NCBI GenBank assembly: GCA_963839175.1
Contig: CAWIUB010000025.1
Span: forward strand, 124,001 to 188,000
Source: CAWIUB01 sp963839175
GTDB lineage: Bacteria > Actinomycetota > Actinomycetes > Mycobacteriales > Jatrophihabitantaceae
Length of the DNA: 64,000 nucleotides
Direction of reading: 5' to 3'
Under the pieces are notes generated by a model, which saw nothing but the letters and a program-made list of their open reading frames with translations, did no database searches and was not told the origin of the DNA. Position numbers and translations under genes: made by a program. Below, one piece after another: positions 55,698 to 63,615 of this stretch (its first letter is position 1; each line of letters begins with the position of its first letter).

Positions 55698-57042
55698 CGG
55701 GCGACCCGACCACGCGGTCGCGCGGCTTGAGGTACTGCCCGTCCTGGGGATTGGTGAGCTGCGTCCCGGAGATGACCTGGTCGCGGCCATTGCCGATCAC
55801 GCCCCCAGGCTGCAGGACGGCGACGTGCTGGTGGTGACGTCCAAGGTCGTCTCGAAGGTCGAGGGGCGGCTGGTTGCCGTCGACAACGCCGATCCAGCCG
55901 CGCGGGATGCAGCGCGCATGGCGGCGATCCACGCGGAGACCGTTCGGGTCGTGGCCCAGCGCGGCGAGCTGAAGGTCGTGCAGACCCGGCAGGGACTGGT
56001 GCTCGCCGCGGCGGGCGTCGACGAGTCCAACGTCGCCGCCGACGAGCTCGCGCTGCTCCCGGTCGAGCCGGACGGATCGGCGGCCGCGCTGCGCGACGGC
56101 CTGCACGAGCGGCTCGGCGTGGACGTCGGGGTGATCGTCAGCGACTCGATGGGCCGGCCATGGCGCAACGGCATCGTTGACCAAGCGATCGGGGTGGCCG
56201 GCCTGCGGGCGGTCTTCGACGCGCGCGGCAGGCTGGACAGCTACGGCCGGCCGCTGCTGGTGACCGAAGTGGCCGTCGCCGACGAGATTGCGGCCGCAGC
56301 CGATCTGGTCAAGGGCAAGCTGTCCAGTGTCCCGGTGGCGATCGTGCGCGGGCTCGCCACGGACGGCAAGCTGGTCGACGACGGGCTGGGTGTCAGCACG
56401 CTTCTGCGCGACTCGACCGACGACCTGTTCCGCCTGGGCACTACCGAGGCCATCGAGGTCGGCCGCGCGGACGCGGTGGGATCTCGCGTATCGCCGCCCC
56501 CGCTGCATCGCGCCGCAGTCGAGGCGATCACCGCGTTCGTGCCGCCGACCCTGGCGGAGGGCTCCGTGCGTGAAGCGTTCCTCGGCTTCCTGTCCGCCCG
56601 TCCCGACTCGATGTGGCGCAGCTGCGTGGCCGGTCACGTGACGGCCAGCGCGTTGATCCTCGACCCGGTCAGGCGTTCGGTGCTGCTCACCCTGCATCCC
56701 CGAGCGGGCATCTGGCTCCAGGTCGGCGGCCACTGCGACCCGGATGACGCCACGCTGCTCGACGCCGCACGGCGCGAGGCGTTCGAGGAGAGTGGCATCA
56801 CCGGTCTCGACTTCGACCCGAGACTGCTCAGCCTGGACGTGCACCCGATCACCTGCTCGCTCGGCGTGCCCACCAGGCATTTCGACGTGCGGTTCGTCGC
56901 CGTCGCTCCGGCGGGCGCCGTGCCGGTGCGCAGCCACGAGTCGCTCGACCTGGGCTGGTTCTCCTGGGACGCGCTGCCCGACGGAGCGGCACCCGAACTG
57001 CCCAGGCAGCTCGCGCTGGCTCGGGCGCGTTTCGGCGTCTAA
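55690..57042 (+). CDS. fbiB: F420-0:gamma-glutamyl ligase (CofE) fused to Nudix domain
   Basis: The N-terminal half (about residues 10-255) is CofE, which adds gamma-glutamates to F420-0: VVTSKVVSKVEGRL, SDSMGRPWRNG, VADEIAAAADLVKGK. In mycobacterial FbiB the second half is an FMN-dependent dehydro-F420 reductase. Here, residues about 265-450 are instead a Nudix hydrolase: FLGFLSARPDSMWRSCVAGH, then LQVGGHCDPDDATLLDAARR followed by EAFEESGI. The join (EAIEVGRADAVGSRVSPP) shows no frameshift. The fused Nudix resembles stand-alone actinobacterial Nudix proteins. The dehydro-F420-0 reduction step, if used, must come from another gene. Confidence 0.9.
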   Translation: MSDGRPDHAVARLEVLPVLGIGELRPGDDLVAAIADHAPRLQDGDVLVVTSKVVSKVEGRLVAVDNADPAARDAARMAAIHAETVRVVAQRGELKVVQTRQGLVLAAAGVDESNVAADELALLPVEPDGSAAALRDGLHERLGVDVGVIVSDSMGRPWRNGIVDQAIGVAGLRAVFDARGRLDSYGRPLLVTEVAVADEIAAAADLVKGKLSSVPVAIVRGLATDGKLVDDGLGVSTLLRDSTDDLFRLGTTEAIEVGRADAVGSRVSPPPLHRAAVEAITAFVPPTLAEGSVREAFLGFLSARPDSMWRSCVAGHVTASALILDPVRRSVLLTLHPRAGIWLQVGGHCDPDDATLLDAARREAFEESGITGLDFDPRLLSLDVHPITCSLGVPTRHFDVRFVAVAPAGAVPVRSHESLDLGWFSWDALPDGAAPELPRQLALARARFGV

Positions 57043-57873
57043 TGCGCGCGCTCGACCTGATCGACGGCTGGCCCGCCGCGACCACAGCCGCTGCGATCGT
57101 CGGCCCGGACGGGGTGATCGCGGCGCGCGGCCCAGTGGACGTGCCGTTCTATCTGGCGTCGGTGACCAAACCGCTGACGGCGCTGGCCGCATTGGTGGCA
57201 GTCGAGGAGGGAGCGCTCGAGCTCACCGATCCGGACGATGAGTCGCTCGTCCCTGGCGCCACGATCCGCCACCTGCTCGCCCACGCTTCGGGTCTCGCGC
57301 CGGAACGGTGGCTTCGATCGTTCCCGCCCGGGGTGCGCCGGGTGTATTCCAACGTCGGTATCGAGCTGCTGGCTGAGCGGGTCGTCGGGGCCGTCGGCAT
57401 GCCGTTCGCGTCCTATCTCGCAGAGGCCATCGCGGCTCCGCTGCGGTTGCGCACCTTGGCGCTGCGCGGCTCTCCGGCCAAGGACGGCTGGGCCTCGGCA
57501 GCCGACCTGGCCCGGGTGATCGGCGAGCTGCTCGCGCCGTCCGGCCTGCTGCATCCGTCCACGCTGGCCGACGCCACCAGCGTGCAGTACCCCGGGCTGC
57601 GGGGAGTCGTACCCGGCTTCGGCGCCCAGAACCCCAACGACTGGGGCTTGGGCTTCGAGATCCGCGGCCACAAGTCGCCGCACTGGACCGGTGCGACCGA
57701 ACTCGGCGGCGACCTACGGCCACTTCGGGCGGAGCGGGACGATGCTCTGGGTCGACCCGGTCGCCCGCATCGGGCTCGTCGCGCTCAGCGACCTGCCGTT
57801 CGACGAATGGGCAGCGGCCGGATGGCCGGCGCTGTCTGACGCCGTCCTCGCCGAGGCGGGCCACATCGAGTGA
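57042..57873 (+). CDS. Serine hydrolase/beta-lactamase-like (frameshifted)
   Basis: This is a penicillin-binding-protein-fold hydrolase. The catalytic SxxK is ASVTKP near residue 40 and the YxN motif is VYSNVGIE. The third motif follows a frame change: TYGHFGRSGTMLW lies in the frame ending at 57873. Removing one base near 57698-57699 gives GATNSAATYGHFG, the expected join, and about 276 residues. It begins one base inside the fbiB stop (TAATG), so it is coupled to the F420 operon. The substrate is unknown. Confidence 0.8.
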
Positions 57874-57974
57874 TACGAGGTGGAGCGCGTATACGGCGGC
57901 GCAGGGCGCGCGCAACCGCGGGATGTCTGCGGGACGTGCGAGACTGAAGCGACCGAACGAGGCGGTGAGGAGCG

Positions 57975-58541
57975 ATGAGTGTCGCGACCGTCCACCCGGA
58001 GCCGTGGACGACGGATGCGCTATATGCGCTGCCCGAGGACGGCATGCGGCACGAGTTGCTCGATGGGACGTTGCTGGTGACCCCTCCGCCGTCGGTGCCA
58101 CATCAGCTCGCCGCCCGACGCCTGGTCGCCGCGCTGGCCGCCGCCGCGCCCGGCGATGTCGAGGTGCTCGAGGCTGTCGGGGTGGCGGTGCCGGCCGGGC
58201 TACTCGTGCCGGACGTGGTTATCGCGAGGGCCGCGGCGGTCCACACCGCCACCAGGGAGTTGACCGCGAGTGACGTGCTCGCGGTCGCCGAGATCGTCTC
58301 ACCGTCTTCCCGAACGAATGACCGCCGCTGGAAGCCGGAGGCGTATGCAGAAGCCGGCATTGGTGTGTTCATCCGAGTCGAGCTCGACGCTGCCCCAGGC
58401 CAGCCCGAAGTGCTCGTCCATGAGTTGGTCGAGGGCGGCTATCGCGTTACCGCCGTCGCGCGGGGCACCGAGCCCACCACGGTCGCCGTGCCGTTCCTAG
58501 TCACGGTTACCGCGTCGGACCTCACCGGCAGCGGCCGTTAG
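57975..58541 (+). CDS. Uma2-family PD-(D/E)XK endonuclease
   Basis: This is a 188-residue protein from ATG 57975 (GAGGAG upstream). The fold core has LPEDGMRHELLDGTLLVTPP, then VPDVVIA and VAEIVSPSSRTNDRRWK, giving the D...ExxK-like set of Uma2 proteins. These are abundant accessory nucleases of uncertain role and often mobile. It opens the accessory island between the F420 operon and the glycosylase gene. Confidence 0.87.
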   Translation: MSVATVHPEPWTTDALYALPEDGMRHELLDGTLLVTPPPSVPHQLAARRLVAALAAAAPGDVEVLEAVGVAVPAGLLVPDVVIARAAAVHTATRELTASDVLAVAEIVSPSSRTNDRRWKPEAYAEAGIGVFIRVELDAAPGQPEVLVHELVEGGYRVTAVARGTEPTTVAVPFLVTVTASDLTGSGR

Positions 58542-58669
58542 CGGTTTGCCCGAGGGTCGCTGCCCAGGCGAGTGACGGATCGGGGCGTCGAGTGATGACG
58601 AATCCGCCGTCACTCGGCGGTGCCACCCGGCATTCGACGACCTGAGCCGTCACTATGCCGGGGCCGTGA

Positions 58670-58715
58670 GGACGGATGCGCTGTATGCGCCTGAGGACGG
58701 CTGCGGCTTGAGTTC
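58670..58715 (+). pseudogene. Fragment of a second Uma2 gene
   Basis: GACGGATGCGCTGTATGCGC followed by GAGGACGGC closely repeats the coding words at 58011-58043 inside the Uma2 gene (ACGGATGCGCTATATGCGC, GAGGACGGC), with small gaps. It is about 45 bases long with no open frame of its own. It looks like the remnant of a duplicated or recombined Uma2 copy in the 234-bp spacer. Confidence 0.6.
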
Positions 58716-58775
58716 GCGGACGCCCTCGGCGAGACGCCTGACCGAACTGTCGTACCCTTGTCATACAGTCAGGAT

Positions 58776-59096
58776 GTGGCGGACAGGATCACATGGACCG
58801 ACGAGGCGGCGGCGCACATGCTCGCCCAGCATGGCGTGACGCCGGAGCAGGCGGGCGAGGTGCTCGCCGACCCGGCGCTGCGGAGGCTCACCCGCGTGAC
58901 TACTGGGAAGGAGCGAGGCGATGACTGGGGCGCAGGACTGGACACCGGAGCTGGAGCGCGAGCTCATCGAGGAGTCCGAACGGGCGTACGAGCTGGAGGC
59001 CGCGACGACGGAGTCCACACCACTGCCCGACGGCGTGCGGGTGACGCGGCCGAACCGGGCACGGTCGGCGATGTTCTCGCTGCGGCTCAATCCTGA
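58776..59096 (+). pseudogene. Truncated BrnT/DUF4258-like toxin
   Basis: From GTG 58776, the first 38 residues look like a BrnT/DUF4258-type toxin (ITWTDEAAAHMLAQHGVTPE, AGEVLADPALRRLTR). The expected beta-strand core is then missing: the frame runs directly into the ribosome site and coding region of the next gene in another phase. The N-terminal piece alone should not be active. An internal deletion is the simplest explanation. Alternative families with similar N-termini are possible. Confidence 0.55.
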
Positions 59097-59271
59097 CGAG
59101 CTCGCCGCCGTGCAACGGCTCGCCGCTGAGTATGACGTGCCGGCGTCGGCGCTGGTCCGCGGGTGGATCGTGCAGCGGATCGCCGTGGAGGGCAGCACCG
59201 ACCGCGAGGCGGCGAGCGTGGTGCAGCGGCTCGAGGCGGATGTGCACCGACTCCGGGAGCTGATTGCGTGA
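58921..59271 (+). CDS. CopG/ribbon-helix-helix antitoxin-like protein
   Basis: This is a 116-residue protein from ATG 58921 (GGAAGGAG upstream). An acidic N-terminal part (ELERELIEESERAYELEA) is followed by an RHH domain: RSAMFSLRLNPDELAAVQRL, YDVPASALVRGWI. It was probably the antitoxin of the truncated toxin before it. Kept intact without a functional toxin, it may be an orphan regulator. Confidence 0.75.
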   Translation: MTGAQDWTPELERELIEESERAYELEAATTESTPLPDGVRVTRPNRARSAMFSLRLNPDELAAVQRLAAEYDVPASALVRGWIVQRIAVEGSTDREAASVVQRLEADVHRLRELIA

Positions 59272-59330
59272 TGCGTCTGGCGGGGGTCAGTCGCAGACCT
59301 TGAGGATCACCGGGAGAATAACGCGGGCGG

Positions 59331-59717
59331 TCAGCGCGCCGGCTCACCCGCCTTGGTCAACTGCGACACCCGCTGCTCGGACACCTGCAACACCGCCGCC
59401 GCGTCCGCCCCCGACAATCCCCGCGCTTTCAACGCCCGCGCCAACGCCCGCGACCGCTTAGCCGCCGACCGCCGCACATCATCAGCCCGCGCCTGCAGCT
59501 CCCGCACCCGCGTCACCTCGTCGTTCAACTCGCCCAGATCGTCGACGACCAGCCGCACCGCCGCGGCACCCATGTCCCGGTCGTGCACCGTCGACAGGTA
59601 GTCCCGGACCTGCCCGACCGCGCGGGACAACGCCCGCGTCTGGGTGACGCCCTCCCCGTCGACATGCAGCTCCCAGCCGTGCTCCCAGCGGCGGGCGTGC
59701 ACCACGTACTCGCTCAT
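59331..59717 (-). CDS. hicB: HicB-like antitoxin with C-terminal HTH (module 1)
   Basis: This is a 128-residue protein from ATG 59717. The N-terminal degraded-RNase fold (YVVHARRWEHGWELHVDGEG) is followed by a long helix and a C-terminal HTH (DAAAVLQVSEQRVSQLTKAG). It overlaps hicA by 4 bp (ATGA). It probably binds the two palindromes at 59934-59972 to repress its own operon, which is inference. Confidence 0.8.
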   Translation of the reverse strand: MSEYVVHARRWEHGWELHVDGEGVTQTRALSRAVGQVRDYLSTVHDRDMGAAAVRLVVDDLGELNDEVTRVRELQARADDVRRSAAKRSRALARALKARGLSGADAAAVLQVSEQRVSQLTKAGEPAR

Positions 59718-59911
59718 TGCAGCCATCCCTTCGGCAAGCAGGCAAGCTTGCGGATCACCTCACCGACGACACCCGGCGACACGGTGCGGGCGGTGACCAC
59801 GACGGCCTGGTGACGTCCGCACGGGCAGTACCAAACCTCGTGGTCGCCCTTGCCCGGCCGCCAGGTGCACCCCTCGCGGAGCAGCGCCGCCTGCAACTCG
59901 CGGTACCGCAT
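59714..59911 (-). CDS. hicA: HicA-like toxin (module 1)
   Basis: This is a 65-residue double-stranded-RNA-binding-fold toxin. ATG 59911 is preferred over the longer open frame because the promoter (TTGACG-N18-TACAGT) and GGTGAAG ribosome site lie just upstream, inside that frame. The start MRYRELQAALLREGCTWRPG matches HicA. The usual Gly-Ser-His is here KGDHEVWYC, keeping the catalytic His. A CPCGRH insertion replaces the common loop. Confidence 0.75.
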   Translation of the reverse strand: MRYRELQAALLREGCTWRPGKGDHEVWYCPCGRHQAVVVTARTVSPGVVGEVIRKLACLPKGWLQ

Positions 59912-59925
59912 CGGCTTCACCAGGG

Positions 59926-59955
59926 ACTGTAAGTCTAGTCCCACTAGAGCGTCAA
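59926..59955 (-). promoter_or_regulatory. Promoter of hicAB module 1
   Basis: On the minus strand, TTGACG (59955-59950) and TACAGT (59931-59926) are 18 bases apart. Operator palindrome 1 lies inside the spacer and palindrome 2 immediately upstream of the -35, a layout for repression by polymerase exclusion. Confidence 0.6.
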
Positions 59956-59972
59956 GGTCTAGTGGGACTAGA
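59934..59972. promoter_or_regulatory. Paired palindromic operator TCTAGT-N3-ACTAGA
   Basis: TCTAGTCCCACTAGA occupies 59934-59948 and TCTAGTGGGACTAGA occupies 59958-59972. Each is a perfect 6+6 palindrome with a 3-base centre; together they form an inverted repeat with 24 bases between starts. The sites are AT-richer than their surroundings and overlap the hicAB promoter. Confidence 0.75.
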
Positions 59973-60049
59973 GAATTTCGCTGGACGAAGGTCATGCTAC
60001 GTGTACACCATCGGTGTCCACTGCTTAGACAGTTGCTCAGTCCAGTCGA

Positions 60050-60055
60050 TAGACT
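60050..60055 (+). promoter_or_regulatory. Possible leaderless -10 for hicAB module 2
   Basis: TAGACT ends 7 bases before the GTG at 60063, the spacing of leaderless actinobacterial transcripts. TTAGAC 19 bases upstream is a weak -35. If correct, hicA module 2 is translated without a ribosome site. Confidence 0.35.
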
Positions 60056-60062
60056 TTACACT

Positions 60063-60272
60063 GTGAAGGCGAGGGAAGTGAACCGGCGGATCGAGCGGCT
60101 CGGCGGCGTGGTGGTGCGACAGAGCGCCTCGCACCGCATCTACGAGAAGGACGGCTGCAGGACGATGGTCGCCCAGCACGGCGGCGGCCGCGAGATCCCG
60201 AGCGGGACGTTGCATCAGATCGAGCGGCAGATGGAGCCGGTCTTCGGGAAGAGATGGCTGATCAGGCGATGA
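60063..60272 (+). CDS. hicA: HicA-like toxin (module 2)
   Basis: This is a 69-residue protein from GTG 60063 (GTG 60078 is an alternative with AGGGAA before it). VKAREVNRRIERLGGVVVRQ, then SASHRIYEKDG with the catalytic Ser-His, matches HicA better than module 1. The C-terminus IPSGTLHQIERQM is the expected last helix. It overlaps hicB by 4 bp. The two modules are only distantly alike, so they are not a recent duplication. Confidence 0.78.
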   Translation: MKAREVNRRIERLGGVVVRQSASHRIYEKDGCRTMVAQHGGGREIPSGTLHQIERQMEPVFGKRWLIRR

Positions 60273-60658
60273 GCGAGCGGGTGTATCGGGTCGTGGCGAC
60301 CCGCGAGGGTGATGACTGGCTGGCTGACGTGCCGGACGCTCCGCCTGCGCACACCTTCGCGCGGAATTTGGAGTCGTTGGACCGCTACGTGCGCGAGGCG
60401 GTCGTGCTGGCCGAGGATCTGCCGGACGAATCGATGGGGTCGCTGCAGTTGGCGTGGGAGTTCCATACCGGCGACGAGGCGTTGGATATGGAGCTGGCAC
60501 GGCTGCGGGCAGAGCGTGACGAGGTCGCGCAGTCGCAGGCGCGGCTCGAGGACGATACGGCTCGGCTGGCAGGCAAGCTGTCGGGGTTCTCGGTGCGGGA
60601 TGCAGGCGCGTTGCTGGGCGTGTCGCGGTCGCGGGCCCAGCAGCTGCGCGCCAGCTGA
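60269..60658 (+). CDS. hicB: HicB-like antitoxin with C-terminal HTH (module 2)
   Basis: This is a 129-residue protein from ATG 60269 (ATGA overlap with hicA; ATG 60254 is also in frame). The N-terminal HicB fold (YRVVATREGDDWLADVPDAP) is followed by a helical part and a C-terminal HTH (FSVRDAGALLGVSRSRAQQL). It has the same domain plan as module 1 antitoxin, transcribed in the opposite direction. Confidence 0.8.
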   Translation: MSERVYRVVATREGDDWLADVPDAPPAHTFARNLESLDRYVREAVVLAEDLPDESMGSLQLAWEFHTGDEALDMELARLRAERDEVAQSQARLEDDTARLAGKLSGFSVRDAGALLGVSRSRAQQLRAS

Positions 60659-60688
60659 CCGCGTCTCCTGCTCTTGGGCCAGTTGCGT

Positions 60689-61605
60689 TCAGATTGCCCG
60701 GATGTCGTTCGGGGCGAAACGCGGGCCGAAGCGCGGCTTGCGCACGCCGGACGCCTCGATCAGCCGCACGACGCGCTGCCGCTGACCGGCCCACGGCGCC
60801 AGCAGCCGCAGCATCTGCGCGTCATCGCTGCGCGGTGCCCCGGTCAGCGCGTACCCGACGAGGTCGGGAATGTGGTAGTCGCCGACGCTCACCGCGTCCG
60901 GGTGTCCGAGCGCGCGTTGCACGGTCTCGGCCGCGGTCCACTCGCCGACGCCCGGCACGAGCCGCAGCCGGGAAACCGCGGCGTCCAGTTCCAACCCCAC
61001 GCAATCTTCCAGCCGGGACGCGACGGTGGCGGCCGCCCGCATCGCGCGCTGCCGCTGCAGGTCCACGCCGAGCCGATGCCACTCCCAGGTGGTGATCCGC
61101 AGCAGCGTGGCGGCGTCCGGCGGTACCCGCAGGCTCGGCAACGGCCCGGGCGCCGGGGTGCCGAAGCGGTACAGCAGGCCGCGCCAGGCACGCCGCGATT
61201 CACCACCGGTAACCCGCTGCTCGAGCACGGCCGGGACGAGCGAGTCGAGCACCAGACCGGTCCGCGGCAGCCGCATCCCGGGACGCCGCCGCAACACCGC
61301 GTGCAGCAGCGGGTGCGCCGAGACGTCCAGCCCGGACCAATCGTCGCCATCGCCCAGCAGGCGCGGCACGGCGTCGAGCAGCCAGCCGCGCCCCGGGTCC
61401 CCAGGCCGTCGCGTGCACCGAGCCCAGCGCTCGCAGGGCCACGCGTGCCCGGACCGTCCGGCGTCAGGCAGGCCCACCAGAACGTCCCGTCGGCGCTCAC
61501 CTGATGCGCCGGATCCCCGCCTCCGTGCCGCAACGGGCCGAGCGAGCTCAGCACGTCGACCGGACGCCCGGGCGCCCAGATCCGCTCGAGCATCCGCTCA
61601 GGCAT
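60689..61605 (-). CDS. DNA-3-methyladenine glycosylase-like HhH protein (two frameshifts)
   Basis: This is an AlkA-type base-excision glycosylase. From ATG 61605, MPERMLERIWAPGRPVDVLS to WWACLTPDGPGT is in one frame, ALRALGSVHATAWGPGA in a second, and WLLDAVPRLLGDGDDW to the end in a third. Removing one base near 61441-61446 and one near 61391-61394 restores about 304 residues. The third part holds PAVLEQRVTGGESRRAW and the helix-hairpin-helix LRLVPGVGEWTAAETV, with the catalytic Asp expected in YHIPDLVGYAL. The stop is at 60689. Confidence 0.72.
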
Positions 61606-62696
61606 CGGACGAGAATCGCACCGATCCGCCCGGCAGCTCGACATCCGGCCACACCCGCGCGCCGCCGAGCAGCTCCACCCCGGAGCCGAGGCGGGCCCGG
61701 TCGCCGATCACCGCGTCCTCCAGGCGGACGCCCGCCGCCACGACGGCGTCTCGGCCGACCACGCTGCGCCGTACCACCGATCCGTCGCCCACGGACGCGC
61801 CGTCGAACAGCACAGCGCCGTCCAGCGTGACGCCCGGGCCGACGACGCAGCCCGCACCCACCGTCGCGCCGCCGCACAGGACGGCGTCGGCCGCCACGGA
61901 CGCGCCGGGCAGCACCAGCGACTCGCCCACCGGGCCGGGCACCGCCGCTGACGGGGCCAAGCCGCGGACCAGGTCGGCCGAGCCCGCGACGAGGTCCGCC
62001 GGCTTGCCGATGTCCCGCCAGTAGGTCGTGTCGACGAAGCCGATTACCGTCGCGCCGGACGCCAGCAGCCCCGGGAACGTCTCGCGCTCGACCGACACCG
62101 GGCGGCCGGCCGGGATCGCGTCCACCACCGACGCGCCGGAACACGTAAGTGCCGGCGTTGATCTGGTCGGTCACCGGATCGGGGTCCTTCTCCAGGAACG
62201 CCTGCACCCGGTCGTCCGGATCGGTCGGCACGCAGCCGAACGCCCGCGGGTCGTCGACCTTGGTCAGGTACAGCGTCACGTCCGCGTCCGCGTCGGCGTG
62301 CCGGGCGAGCAGGGCCCGCAGGTCGACGCCGGACAGCACGTCCCCGTTGAAGATCAGCGTCGTGTCGCCGCGCAGCCGGTCGGCGACGTTGCGGATCCCG
62401 CCGCCGGTGCCCAGCGGCTCGGCCTCGACCACGTACTCGAGGTCCAGGCCCGAGCGCGGAGCCGTCCCCGAAGTGCTCGGCGAACACCTCCGCCCGGTAG
62501 GACGTGCCGAGCACGACGTGCTCGACCCCGGCCTCGCGAATGCGCGAGAGCAGATGCGTCAGGAACGGCACCCCCGCCGTCGGCAGCATCGGCTTCGGGG
62601 CCGACAGGGTGAGCGGCCGCAGCCGGGTGCCCAGGCCGCCCACCAGGACGACCGCGTCGACGCTGCTCGAGCTAGCCAGTCTTCGCGAGCGCTCAT
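61598..62696 (-). CDS. manC: Mannose-1-phosphate guanylyltransferase (two frameshifts)
   Basis: This makes GDP-mannose from mannose-1-P and GTP, for mannosides and arabinogalactan. The nucleotidyltransferase part has AVVLVGGLGTRLRPLTLSAP in one frame, EPLGTGGGIRNVADRLRGDT to INAGTYVFRR in a second, and SVERETFPGLL plus a left-handed beta-helix (hexapeptide repeats) in a third. Removing one base at CCC 62449-62451 gives SALGLDLEYV, and removing one near 62128-62139 gives FRRSVVDAIPAG. Both match Rv3264c. The start is uncertain; ATG 62696 would need one added base. It overlaps the glycosylase start by 8 bp. Confidence 0.82.
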
Positions 62697-62760
62697 CGCA
62701 CGTTCGCTCCGCTCCTCGCTCGCGACGCTCGCTGCGATTCTCACTACGGCGCTCCGTCGG
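62686..62760. repeat. Dispersed GC-rich element, copy C
   Basis: GCTCATCG, TTCGCTCCGCTCC, CTCGCTCGC, CGCTCGCTGCGA and TCACT occur in the same order as in copies at 25571 and 27247. It lies at the wbbL/manC boundary. Confidence 0.5.
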
Positions 62761-63615
62761 CGGCCCCTCGGCCACGCCGCGGATTCGGCGGGCGAGCAGC
62801 GACCGCAGCCACAGGCCGGCCCGCAGCGCCGACCGTACCGGCAGCCACCGCCAACCGGGGTAGCGGCGCGACAGGTAACGCGCCGCGCTGCGGTGGTGCT
62901 CGACGGCCATCCGCGCCGACTCCCGGGCGGTGGCGTGCCCGCCGGTGTGCTCGACGACCGCGTCCGGCACGTACACGCTCTGCCAGCCGAGCCGGCCGAG
63001 GCGCTCACCCAGGTCGACGTCCTCGAAGTACATGAAGTACTCCGGGTCGAAGCCGCCGACGGCGTCGAAGGCCGGCCGGCGGACCAGCAGGCACGAGCCG
63101 GACAGCCAGCCGGTCGGCCCCTCGGCGGGCGCGCCGCGCTCGCGGCGGTAGGACTGGGTCCACGGATTGCTCGGCCACCACCAGCCGAACACCGCGTGGC
63201 CGATCCCGCGGCCCAGCGACGGCAGGGCTCGCGCCGACGGGTAGATCTCGCCGGACGGGGTGAGGATCAGCGGTCCGAACGCGCCCGCCTGCGGCCAGCG
63301 CGCGGTGGCGCCGATCAGCTCGTCGAGCGCGCCTGCCCGCCAGATGATGTCGGGGTTGCTGATCAGGACGAGTTCGGTGTCGGTCTGCGCCACCCCGACG
63401 TTCGCCGCGCCGCCGTAGCCCAGGTTGCCGCCCGTCGGCACGACCCGGACATTGGCCCGCTGCTGCGCCCGCTCCACCGAACCGTCGGTCGACCCGTTGT
63501 CGGCGAGCACCACGTCGACCTCGGCGGTGGTCGCGGCTGGCAGCGAGTCGAGGAAGGCCTGTAGCGCCTCGCCCGACGAGTACGTCACCACGACGACCGA
63601 GAGCTTGGTCGTCAT
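62697..63615 (-). CDS. wbbL: WbbL-like rhamnosyltransferase (C-terminal end unresolved)
   Basis: This is a GT2 glycosyltransferase that in mycobacteria adds rhamnose to the decaprenyl-PP-GlcNAc linker of arabinogalactan. The start ATG 63615 overlaps the GT4 stop by 4 bp. Motifs are SVVVVTYSSGEALQAFLDSL, DNGSTDGS, ISNPDIIW and YFMYFEDVDLGERL (catalytic-loop region). After about 300 residues the frame has no stop and continues through a dispersed repeat into the manC frame, so the C-terminus here is an estimate. It is equivalent to Rv3265c. Confidence 0.85.
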
